NCBI GenBank assembly: GCA_963969595.1
Contig: OZ018409.1
Location: forward strand, 18,260,975 to 18,324,974
Length of the DNA stretch: 64,000 nucleotides
DNA from: Neckera pumila
Taxonomy: Eukaryota; Streptophyta; Bryopsida; Hypnales; Neckeraceae
Reading direction: 5' to 3'
Position numbers and translations under genes: made by a program. The stretch's first letter is position 1, and the number at the start of each line of letters is the position of its first letter. Below are positions 1-10,900 of this stretch, in pieces. The notes beneath the pieces are model-generated. The model ran no database searches. It was not told the origin of the DNA and saw nothing but the letters and a program-made list of their open reading frames with translations.

Positions 1-866
1 TAGCGGCCATTGTCTGTCTGGGTATTCAACTTCGGCGTTGGAGCGAGTCAGAATTCAAGCGCACTCTGGGGGTTCGATCTAGTTTCTCTCGATCCTGGGG
101 TTTCAATCCAGGGTTTTTGATCTGGGTTTCACCTTTTCGATCCTAGATTTTCGATCTGGGTTTTCAATTTGGGATTTCATTTTCTTCGATACTGGGGTTT
201 CTTTTTTTTCTACCTGGCGTTGATCAATGGTAGAGATGTTCATGTTTCAACAGAGGAGCCCAATTTGGCCCAAGTTTGGAATTCAGGCCAAGAAAAACCT
301 TGTCCCCATTTCGTCAAACCAGCCCAAAGGGTTGGCACCAAACTATTGTGTCACCTAAGATGTCACGCAGGATGAGTTGTTCCAGCCTGGCCCTAGTATA
401 AATTCCTTGGGTTTGATTTGGAAGAATCAAGCGAACCTGTTGATTAAATCAAATTTAGAGAGTTGGGGTCCGGCCTTCAATCCGGTCTCAAGTATAAAGT
501 GGACCTTACAAATTTGATCTATTTGCAACAATATTGTGCCAAGATAACTACAGTAGAGAATTTTATAGTAAGCCTACACGAGAATGCTGCAGGAAGCCTA
601 GGGTGTACTATAGAAATCAGTCGGTATTTTGTGCACAGAGGTCGTCGCAACCTTCCTGGAGGATCTGTCATCTGTGACATCACAGTCAACTTTGGCCATA
701 ATTTCAAACGTACTTGCTGACATCACCCAGACTGCCAATTTGGAAAATTTTCATTTCAAAAGCATACTCCCATGTACGTGTAAGCTAATTTATCTATACT
801 TCTTAGTTAAGCTGATGAGACAATTTATAATTAGAGGTTATCACTCAAAGACAATCATAACTAAGC
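1..866. other. Gene-less left edge with degenerate TTCGATC/GGGTTT repeats
   Basis: No coding region could be supported. Bases about 75-210 hold an irregular series of units resembling TTCGATCCTGGGGTTTCAAT, spaced roughly 18-20 bases apart. This could be leader or intron sequence of a gene lying to the left, or a decayed minisatellite. The small open frames between 169 and 877 overlap each other on both strands and show no recognisable protein. Confidence 0.4.
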
Positions 867-870
867 TTAA

Positions 871-1489
871 CCCCTAAATGCCCAAGGCACCCAAATCTGG
901 TGTTTGCAAAACTTTAAAGTTAAATAAAACCTAACCAAGTTGCTAATTTTAGTAGTTTATATTTTCATAAAGTTCTTCTTGAAGTCTAATGTTAGCATCA
1001 AAAATCCGATCTTGAAAATAAATGATAGTGATTTTTCTATTCAAGTTTTTGTACAAGGGTACCCATTGCAATTTTGACTTCTTTTAGTGTTGAGAGCTCT
1101 TGGAAATGACCCTCAAATATACTAGATCTTGGAGAAAAAATCATATTCAAAATTCATTTAAAAAAATTGTTGAGTAGATTTTAAAAAGCTATAAATTGAT
1201 TCAGGTTATACAAGTTAGGCCCTTTAATCTCATATTTTTTTAGATTTGACTTGTGTAAAGAAGATTGAAGGATTTTTGTAGTTTTAGCACCCTCATGGTC
1301 AAATTATAATCTTTTATTCCATAAGTGATATTGTTGTGTTTTCTTTTCCTGTGAAATCAATAACATGTCCAGTTTGAATTTGTATGGTTACGATTCAAAA
1401 AAATTGTTACAAATTATCAAAATGTTGGCATTTTGTTCTATTTAGAGCAAATTCCAGAAAGTCCAAAATAAGCCTTGGGCATTTAGGGG
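871..1489. mobile_element. TTAA-bounded short TIR element (piggyBac-like MITE, group C, 619 bp)
   Basis: The element has a perfect 18-bp terminal inverted repeat, CCCCTAAATGCCCAAGGC at the left and its reverse complement at the right. It is flanked on both sides by TTAA (867-870 and 1490-1493). A TTAA target duplication with CCC..GGG termini is diagnostic of the piggyBac superfamily. There is no transposase frame, so it is non-autonomous. The interior does not obviously match the 0.9-kb copies elsewhere in the window, but the terminal 8-10 bases are shared with them. Confidence 0.75.
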
Positions 1490-1493
1490 TTAA

Positions 1494-4060
1494 CCTTCAG
1501 AGAGACTGTCGGACTAGACATACAAATCTACACTTAAATACAAATATTATTTGCCAAAAATCCAAAGAATTCATTGATTCAAATACCAATGTCATGTGAC
1601 CATCTACCATCAAGAATATTTTTGATGGCAAATAAAAGGGATTCCTTCATTGACATTGGTGAGAGTGAAGGGTGGAGAGGTAGTTGTTTTAATGAAATCC
1701 ATTGTCCATCATTAATCCTCAAAGGAATATGGGATAATTTCAAGATGAGAGTTTGACCGACCATTGCCAAAACATACTAATTGTGTTCATAGTAGAATTT
1801 GAGACTCCATTTTGGCATTGTAGAATAACTTTTTCCAAGACACTTGAACTAAGAAAAGTTGTAAACTAAAGCTATCTTTCATCTTCCAAAATGTGTTTGA
1901 GATTTTAGGCCTCCATTCTAAGGTTATGGACAAACTTTAGAGAGGGGTTGAAAGGATATTTTCTTCGTTATTTTCAAACATCTTCTTTGAATTTTGTCTA
2001 GAGTTTTTGATTGGAGGCTCTAAATCTCAAACTGATTTTGGGAGATGAAATTCATCTCTATTTCTCAAATTTTCCTAGTTCAAAACTTTTTGAATAAGTT
2101 ATTCTAATATGCTTAAATGAGGTTTGAAGTTCAACTTCAAACACAATTTCTGCTTTTTGATTTAACTATGAGCGGGTTAACTCCTACAAGTTCTACTTTA
2201 CATATCCTATGTGGATAGTTTTTTAAAGCAATGTGAGGTAGTTGTTGAATTTTTTGTTTACAATGAATGTGACAATTAATTTTTTAAAGTTTATTTCTAA
2301 AGCATTGAAATTTATTTGGCATCGCAATATTGAATGGCTGCTATCTGGATATGACATTGACCAATGTTCTATTGAATGTCGCAATAGCCTTTGTAGCTAT
2401 TGATGGATGTAAAATACTCCATACCATTCAGTTGAAGAGGACACAACCCAATTGACAGCTATTGAATGTTTTGATAGAAAATCACAAAATTTCAAACAAT
2501 TTTTTTGAGAATTTTTATAATTTCTATATATATTTTTGTAGTCCAATCTTGAAGAACTTGAAGAACAATGTTATATAGTTAAATAGTCTTCAAAAGATAC
2601 AACAAACTCTTTCTCTACCATTACATTACCTTTATGGCTTTGGATGACATATATTTAAAGTTGAAGAAAGTGCCGATGACTCGAGCTTCATTGCACCTTT
2701 GTAAGAGATGAATGGAACATTTATCACCCTTGTAAGGGTGATTGAATGACCATATATCAATCTTCACGTGGATCATTCTTGAATAATTTTGTTTTTATGA
2801 ATTGATATAGTTTAGAATAGCTTATAAGACGCCTTTCTACACTTGTAGCAAGGAAATTAACAGGTGCGATAAGGTGAATGCAAGAAACACTAGTACTATT
2901 TTCTAACACATGTTGCATGCTAGTTTGTTTTTTTGGTTATAACTTGTAATATGGCTCCAAAAGACTCGAAATCCATAGGTTAGGTATTCATGACTATTAT
3001 GTTTTTTGTCTCATTTTTTTCCATTTTATCTAAAAATATCCCCAAATGAATGTTACAATTACTAATTAGAAAAATTCTATGCCTCGAAATAAATTTTTAC
3101 AATAATTAAGATTGTATTGTACAAAAAATTTGAGGGAATTTTATAAAATGAACTTCTTTCCACTTGCATATGAAACATGTAAACTATTATTTTAGTGGTC
3201 CTTTTGATGAATGACCATCTCCGTAGAATTGTTACAACTAGTGAGAATTTTTTTCTTTTAAAATATTATTTTCTCTTCTTTTACAAACTAAAACATCAAA
3301 ATAACTATTTCCTTGAGATTTTGCACTCTTTAAGTTCTCCCACTTAGAGAATTTTCTATGCTTTATCTTCTTGAGATATAATCTCCTCTAAGGTGTATAC
3401 ATTGGCCATATTTTGTATATTTATAAAATGGCTTCTAATTTAAAAATACTTCAAAAAAAAACCAAGCATGTGTACTCCAAGTCAGTCTTTTTTGCAATCA
3501 CTCGACAAACCTATGGCTGTATTGTAAAGACCTCTCTAAACAACTCATAGCTTGGATGGGAGATTATTTTATTTTCAACTAGTTAGCCTTAGAATAAAAA
3601 AAATTCTACCTACAACTTGATGGTAGTCAATTTGGCATTTATTTGACCTCTTATATTTCATTTGAGATCTCTAATTCCAAATATAAATTCTAATTTTTTA
3701 ATTTAATCATCAATGGTAAACACTAAGCTCCAATATTTTCACCTCCAACCAATATTCTTCGGACTAAAGTTGAATTACCTATAGCCAATCACTTAAGTGA
3801 TTTTGGAATAGATCATGAGCAGTATGAGGCAATGTAAACTTTTCTCATGTAGAAAAGTAGGAAATATATGGACTGTAAATTTTTCATAATTTTATTTTCA
3901 AAATTGAAATTACAATGAAGTTCATACAATGGAGCCAAAAAGTGCTTCAAACCCATAGCCAATGTTTTAAATACTTCTAATTCTGATCATTCAAGAATTA
4001 CTTTTCCACCCACTACTTCCTACTTTCTTGCTTAGTATTTCGGGACATGTGTAATGACCT
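1494..4060. other. AT-rich intergenic DNA, no gene seen
   Basis: About 2.5 kb of AT-rich sequence with many stops in all frames. The open frames at 1574-1770 are short and overlap on opposite strands. No terminal repeats, RNA gene or long tandem array was recognised. Confidence 0.5.
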
Positions 4061-4844
4061 TATAGTGACTCCCAAAAGTAGTTGGCCACCCTTAAAAACG
4101 CTCCCATAAATTAAGAAATTGGAATTTTGAAGTGAAATTTAGACATGATGTTGTACAAAAGGAGTTCTACCTTTATGTGCAATTTCAATTTAAATGGACT
4201 ATATATAGACCTATTATTAATTGAATGAAATTTCTATGGAAAAAAAACTTTTTGTGAGAAGTCAAAATGTCCCATTTCTTTTTATAAGAAGAATGTACAT
4301 TTTGACTAGAATCACATGCTAGAAGTTTCATGAATTTTGGATTTTTATTGAGTGAGATTTAATTGATTGAAATTTGACCCCAAAACAATGATTTTTTTTT
4401 ATTTTTCACTTCTTAAATTGCAAAAAAATATGCTTTTGATATGTATAACCATCTTACGTTATTTTGAATTTTTATTTTATTTTTTTGCAATTTATGGAGT
4501 GAAAAATAAAATAAACAAAATTTTAAAGTCAAATTTCAATCAATTAAATCTCAATCAATAAAAATCCAAAATTCATAAAACTTCTAGCATGTGATTCTAG
4601 TCAAAATGTACATTCTTTGTATAAAAAGAAATGGGACATTTTGACTTCTCACAAAAAGTTTTTTTTCATAGAAATTTCATTCAATTAATAATAGGTCTAT
4701 ATATAGTCCATTTAAATTGAAATTGCACATGAAGATAGAACTCCTTTTGTACAACATCATGTCTAAATTTCACTTCAAAATTCTAATTTCTCAATTTATG
4801 AGAGCGTTTTTAAGGGTGGCCAACTATTTTTGGGAGTCACTATA
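4061..4844. repeat. Long foldback (inverted-repeat) element
   Basis: Arms of about 320 bp (roughly 4061-4378 and 4526-4844) are near-identical reverse complements separated by about 150 bp of AT-rich loop. The outer ends read TATAGTGACTCCC and its reverse complement. The flanks suggest a TA target duplication, but this is not decisive. The whole unit would fold into a long hairpin if transcribed. It has the form of a MITE or foldback transposon and codes for nothing. Confidence 0.75.
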
Positions 4845-4889
4845 TTAGTCCCAACCTTGAAAAGGAGAATAAAAAATATTCCAAGCTTT

Positions 4890-5108
4890 CACTATAAGAA
4901 ACTTGCGTTTTAGGTAACATGCCCTAGATTTTTCTTGACGGATTTTAGTAGGTGTCCAATGCAACAAATCTATGTTCTTAGGTCAACATTGGTATTACAT
5001 TGGACATTTTTGTTGACAAAAAACATGGGTTTGTTGCATTTAGGCGCCTACTGAAATCTGTCAAAAAAAATCAGGGCTCGTCAACTAAAATGTGAGTTTC
5101 TTATAGTG
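4890..5108. mobile_element. CACTA-type MITE (219 bp)
   Basis: The ends are CACTATAAGAAAC and GTTTCTTATAGTG, and the inverted repeat continues imperfectly for about 80 bases on each side. The element is flanked by the 3-bp direct repeat TTT (4887-4889 and 5109-5111). CACTA termini with a 3-bp duplication are the hallmark of CACTA (En/Spm) transposons. It has no coding capacity and lies only 45 bp from the preceding foldback element. Confidence 0.75.
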
Positions 5109-5439
5109 TTTGGATGGAAATTTGTTCCACTCTTGGTTGAAAATAATTGCACCTTACAGGTTGGGTATAGATTTCTAGTTGAGAATGGGTGGTTTTGCTT
5201 TACTTCATGACATTCAATATAGTGGAGCCACCTACAAACAACCAAATAAGCAACTATGGACATGATGTGGAGGCAAAGGAAAAGGCAAAGGAAAAATTCC
5301 CGCAGATGCAGAGATAGAATTGATGGAGATTGCCCAAATTTTGGTAATTTTATTGCTTGAAGTCAATTTCCAGTAAATTTATGAGGGCAAAAGTTGCGCT
5401 AGACCCATGTCCAGCATATAAAGTGGCTTAGAAAACTAT

Positions 5440-5581
5440 TCAAAGAGAGATTTTTTTTTTTTTTTTTTTTAACAAATGGGAGAACCCATTGCATTAAAAA
5501 AACATGAACCCGGAACAACAACAGCCAAGCCTCACAGCTGGACACTGAAGAGAAAAAGAGCACAAAACTCAAAGAGAGATT
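5440..5581 (-). mobile_element. Short retroposed insert (SINE or 5'-truncated LINE tail) with 13-bp TSD
   Basis: An insert of about 116 bp (5453-5568) begins with a 20-base poly(T) tract (5451-5470), which is a poly(A) tail on the minus strand. It is flanked by the direct repeat TCAAAGAGAGATT at 5440-5452 and 5569-5581. A poly(A) tail plus a long target-site duplication is the signature of target-primed reverse transcription. The body is too short to say whether it is a SINE or the 3' end of a LINE. Confidence 0.7.
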
Positions 5582-5728
5582 AATTTCATGGAAAACGAAG
5601 GCTATATATCATGGCCGTTGCCGCCAACTTTAGTTCTTTAGCTGATATTAGTCATCTGTAGATCACTCTCGCAATCTGTTGCATTTGAACCACCTATGGG
5701 ATGGTGGTCAGGAATAGGTGGCTCTATC

Positions 5729-6909
5729 TTAGTAAGTAGTAGGTTCATAAATGGATCATCTAAGGGCTAAAACTAAATTTTGGGAACGTGAAACATTTGA
5801 AAGACAAGTGGAATTGGTATCTAATCCAAGTTGTTTCATATTTTTTGAAGTTTTGTGGAATTAGTTATAAAACTTTGAAGTTGAAATGGCATAAGGCTCT
5901 AAAATGGACCACCTCCTAAAATGTACAGTGCCCTACAAGAAAGATTGATGCCCTCCTTTTGCACCCTTCAATTTTTTTGACATTACTCAGAACGTAATTG
6001 ACATTTCTTGTTTTTGTCAATCAACATTTGCGTCTAACCCAATATCCTTCAAGTATACCAAATTTTCAATTTCAAAAAACCAAAACTCCATTTTTGGTGA
6101 AATTTTTTAATTTTTTCACGATTTTACATGAAAATTCATGGAAAAATATTAATGCTGAATTTTTTAATTTAATTGCAGAGATACGTAGGAAACATCCACA
6201 CGTACATCTTTCCTTCGGCATGCATCTCCAAAAAAGTTTCACAATTCTCTTGGCAGAGGTTACAATGGAGGCGTGAATAGTGCCCAAAATTTTGAAAATT
6301 CATATCTCTTTAAAGTAATTAGATTTTATTTTCTTTCCCTCACATTGTAACTAATTTTACACATTTGAGCATGATGATACAATTACTTTGTCAAAATCTA
6401 ATTACAATAAAGAGATATGAATTTTCAAAATTTTGGGCACTATTCACACCTCCATTGTGACCTCTATCAAGAGAATTGTGAAACTTTTTTGGAGATGCTT
6501 GTTGAAGGAAAGATATGCGTTTAGATGTTTCCTATGTATCTCTGCAATTAAATCTAAAAAATCCATCATTAATATTTTTCTACGAATTTTCATGTAAAAC
6601 TGTGAAAAAAAATTTTAAAAATTCACCAAAAATGGAGTTTTGTTTTTTTGAAATTGAAAATTTGGTATACTTGAGGGAGATTGGATTAGACACAAATGTT
6701 GATTGACAAAAACAAGAAATGCCAATTACATTCTGAGTAATGTCAAAAAAGCTAAAGAGTGCAAAAGGAGGGCATCAACCTTTCTTATAGGGCACTATAC
6801 ATTGTCTGTACATTGCTAAAGGCTAAGAAAAAGCAACATGTACAAATAATATACATTTTAGGAGGTGGTCCATTTTAGAGCCCGCTTGCTTTTAGAACCT
6901 CCTACCTTA
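5729..6909. repeat. 1.2-kb foldback element, TAAGGTAGGAGG family, largest copy
   Basis: The right end reads GAACCTCCTACCTTA. The left end is a diverged inverse of it (AGTAGTAGGTTCATAAA). Inside are two long inverted arms, about 5895-6330 and 6393-6882. They start at GGCTCTAAAATGGACCACC and end at its reverse complement. The arms are close to identical, so the element could form a hairpin of more than 400 bp. Related shorter copies lie at 23102-23421, 52690-53026 and 54390-54717, with a core-only copy near 20085-20178. No protein is encoded. Confidence 0.65.
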
Positions 6910-7060
6910 TGCATTGACACTACCTTTGGCTTTACAGTAGATAGTGTGGAATATTCCACATCCAACACGTGGAGGCTCAATGTGATGAGCACAATGCATG
7001 AAGGAAAGGCAATGGCCATGAAGGCTACACAAAATAGTGAAATTAGGTTTCCTTTGTCAA

Positions 7061-7265
7061 TTAGGTTGCTTTACTCCTGAGATAAACTACCTCATGGATC
7101 AATGCTTGCTCCACATGGAGGTGCATGCCACTCTCTAAACCAAGTCTTGAACTGGTGCACAAATCTAAGATATACACATGACTTTGAATTGGTTGCTTCA
7201 TTGTACAAAAGCAGTGAATATTTCTATAGTGTGGACTGTTGAGAAATTAGTGTAGGGCAAACTAA
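7061..7265. repeat. Dispersed repeat, copy 1 (pair with 19861-20063)
   Basis: About 200 bp, including a stretch reading GCAGTGAATATTTCTATAGT, recurs with roughly 85-90% identity at 19861-20063 in the same orientation. In both places a TAAGGTAGGAGG-family foldback lies close by, so the pair may be part of a larger composite repeat. It has no coding capacity. Confidence 0.6.
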
Positions 7266-7710
7266 ATCCACTATTTTGTGTACTGATTGTTATGTTCAGA
7301 GGGATCCGTATCCTGCTCCGTGCAGCCTGCCTCTGCTACACCGCAACGCCCTCCCAATCTCTGGAAAACACTGAAGAAAGAGGACTGACCCAGAAAGGGA
7401 AGGACAACATCGGCAATCAAAGCCGGCTCCCAGGAATATCAACTTCATGACTGCGTAACTTACGTGGAACCGACTCAAAGCTAACTGAACCCTGGAGTTC
7501 CATCAAATTCGTTGGCTACGAGAATTTTTAAACAAAAAGCAGAACTGAGCTTGACGTCACTGACGCATCATCATCAGCCACAGTCGTCAACTCGCACGTC
7601 ATCTGCAATCTCGAAGGGAGCCGGCTTCGTACGTAGTGATAACTTACCACATAGTCTGATCACTACCCACTGAAATGAATATCACAACTGGTGCAGTCTC
7701 TCCCAAAAAC

Positions 7711-7718
7711 ATATATAC
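7711..7718 (+). promoter_or_regulatory. Probable TATA box of the NPF transporter gene
   Basis: ATATATAC lies about 240 bp upstream of the proposed start codon. It is followed about 15-35 bp downstream by a pyrimidine-rich patch (TCCTTCTTCCTCCTCC), which is typical around plant transcription starts. In the presumed leader an ATG at 7834 opens a two-codon upstream frame (ATG AGT TGA), which could lower translation. Confidence 0.45.
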
Positions 7719-7954
7719 ACTGCGTTTCTGTCCTTCTTCCTCCTCCTCCCATCTCATAGCTTTGCTTTGTTGCGCGCACTTCTGAGTACTTTCTGCTTCA
7801 TCGATCGGTATCTCCACAAAAGAGTTCCATACAATGAGTTGAGCCTAGCTGTTTCTCAAGCTAGAGTACGTGCTTGGAGAGGATCTATCTGTGAAGCTAG
7901 CTAGCTCATCCGTGAAGACGGAGCTCTCCATTTTGACACCCAGTAGTCTTCAAA

Positions 7955-10900
7955 ATGGAGACTGACAACAGAGGTCGCAGAGTCGGAGAAGCTGTTTCCC
8001 AACTCACGGAGCCCTTCCTTTCGGTAAGAGCAGATCGATAGTACTGCTCAGCCTTGGACCCCGGCTTCAGAATCACGTAGTACTGGTGTGTGCAGACGAG
8101 GATCAAAGTGTACATAGAGTAGACTTTGCCTCGTTGTTTGCTACTCTACTTGCAGTAGTTTTGTCCCGAGTTTTGTTTCGATCTGCTTTTGAAATCGTCC
8201 TTTGTGCATTAATTATCTTCCGTGACTTAGCTTGATATTTATGAACTGTTACAGAGAGATTATCTCGGATAATCTCCGCTATTGCCATTTCCGGATTACA
8301 GTGTTGGCAACAGGGATATTTTGAGCTACATATTTTCCTGTTTCGTTTGACGCTTCGTAGTGCAGATTATCTGGGAAGCCTTCTAATAAATCCATTGGGG
8401 AAACAAGGATATTAATCTTCCAGTGTGTGTGTGTTTGTGTGTGAAGCAAAGTGGAGCGAAAGGTGACGGCGATGGAAGTTTTGAAGAGAATTTGTACGAT
8501 GGCTGTATTACTGACGTCTCTAGCGATGGCACCGTTGATTACCGCGGCAGACCTGCCGATAAAGCTACCGTCGGCAAATGGAAAGCGGTTTCGTTTATCA
8601 TGGGTACGTACGTAAGTGAGCACTAATTAATCTTGTTGCTGTAGATTTTCTCTCTTTCTTTCTTGTGATGATATTCTAAAATCAGGGTTTCAGTATAATT
8701 AGAGTATTTGAGGAACGATAGATAGCATGTACCTAAAGAAAATCTTCCCCACAATTCACTAGGAAGTTTCCCCTGTTTCATGAGGAATTTCTTGACTCTG
8801 TCACTCGGTACTATGGATTTCGTTTCTTCTTTCTTGTGCTTTGAGGACCCCTAGAAAATAGGAGTCAATCAATTCCAGGTTTAATTCCACGAAACTGGAG
8901 TGTTTCAAGACAATCTATGATCTTTCCAATTCATGAAGAATTGACGTCTATTATCATAAGTGATTAACTGAATCTCTGACTTGTGTCATTGCTATAGATT
9001 TCATTCTCTCTTCCTTATCATGTTGTACATCAAATAAAAACAGGAATTTCAAGAAAATCTCTCTTAACTTCTGATTCCCCGTGAGCTTTGGCTGTTATCT
9101 ACAGTAAGTTTACAGCCTCCGATCCTCATCATGTGATATCTGAATCTTTGGCTTGCCGGGAGTTTTTCCATGTTTTTTTTATTTCATTGGTGTTGTGGCA
9201 ACAGGGGCGGTGTTTCTGGAAAGATTGGCCTACTATGGTATTTCATCCAACCTTATTTCGTACCTCACCATCAAGCTTCACGAAGGGAGTGCGGAGGCTG
9301 TCACGAATGTGTGGATTTGGGGCGGGGTGGCCTGGCTCCTGCCTCTGGTGGCAGGTTTCGTGGCGGATTCCTTTCTGGGGCGGTTCAGGACTATCACGTA
9401 CTCCCTACTAATCTACGTTGGGGTGAGCTAGCTCGAAAAATGAATCGTTACAGTGAGATACTGGGAATCTGCACTTCTGAGAGTGTGTGACTGTGGCTTC
9501 GTCACCTGTTTTCCAACTGCGAAAAATGTGCAATCGGCGGTGAGGAAAGCAAAGTGAGAGGGTTAGGGTTTGATTTTTTGGGGAGCCCAGCGAACGTTCA
9601 CATATATGTTTTTCAAATTTCGAATGAAATTGTAGATGATCTCAAGAGTAATTATATGTTGGTGCAGGGTATGATCTTGTTGACAATGGCCGTATCCGTT
9701 CCTGGCTTGAGGCCACCGGACTGCCCCACCAAAATGAACTGCGAGCCTGCTTCCACATTGCAAGTCCGAACATTCTATGTCGCCCTATACATCGTTGCGA
9801 TTGGAGTGGGCGGCGTCAAGCCATGTTTCTCAGCGCTAGGTGCACAATACTACCCCTAAATCCTTATTAGATTGGGTGAACAACTATAATTTGTGTTTTA
9901 ATTACTCTGTACTGTTATCACTGTGGGATATATTTTGAAAACTGAAATGTGGTGCCCTTCTCATGTATAGAATCTCTCTTAGAGATATGAAAAAATTAAT
10001 GGACCAGAGCTAATTATAAGAATTCTGGTGCAGCGCATATACGGTATGTTCTCTTGCATTTTGGGGGTGAAGAAAAATAATTGACTTGATCCTTTCACAG
10101 GCGCTACGTTTATTCGCAAGATTCAGAGTGAATTTTGCCCATTTTGTCACAAATTGACGGGCATAGCAAAGGTTGAGTTTGGGGGAACTGGAGCCCATCT
10201 GAACCTCATGTTTATTCTGGAACTAGATTTTAGGACAGCAATAGATTTCACTTGACCACCTCAAAAGTCAAAACCATCTAAGCTGCATTTCTTTCTACTG
10301 TTTTCTTGTTCTGCTGGGCAGCTCAAAGAATTTGGTCAAGGGTACCAATTCTGGTGAATTTCACGTAATAGTTTTGTTATTTTGGTATCGAATGGCACTA
10401 AATTTTCATGCGGCTGAATAACTACACATGTCTCCTTAATCCTGGAAGGACGCTGCCCTACCATCAAGGCAGTTAGCCAAAAATGATCAGATTCCAAGAT
10501 AAATAGGTGCATTTTTAGTTTTACAGTTTCCTTGACAGTAATTCATCCGACGTCGCACCTGTTCAGTCTTCCGCGTACTTACAGAGTTAACTTTCCAGTA
10601 GGTTTGGAGCGGAACAAAAGTTTTGTCAGTTGAAATGCAGGAAAATTCATCCCCCAAAAGAATGCTTGCATCTGAGCACTAGAAACGGTCCTTGCTCAAG
10701 GAACTTGAAAGCACTAGTTCTCAGAGAAATATCCCATTTCTGGGGCCCTGAAATCCGCCATTCTAACGTGACCACAGTGATGCTCCAAGCTTTTGTTCAT
10801 GGTGTTATCTAGTATCAGTACTTGAAGTTCCTAACCCGTGCAATCTTGTCATATGACATTTTCCAGGAGCTGACCAGTTCGAGGAAGAAGACTCCAAAGA

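Noticed and set aside
8423..8446. Start of the NPF protein in the GTG/TG-rich stretch of exon 2
   Set aside because: No ATG is in frame there. The (GT)n stretch fits an intron end, and ATG 7955 with donor at 8024 joins in phase to CAA at 8447.
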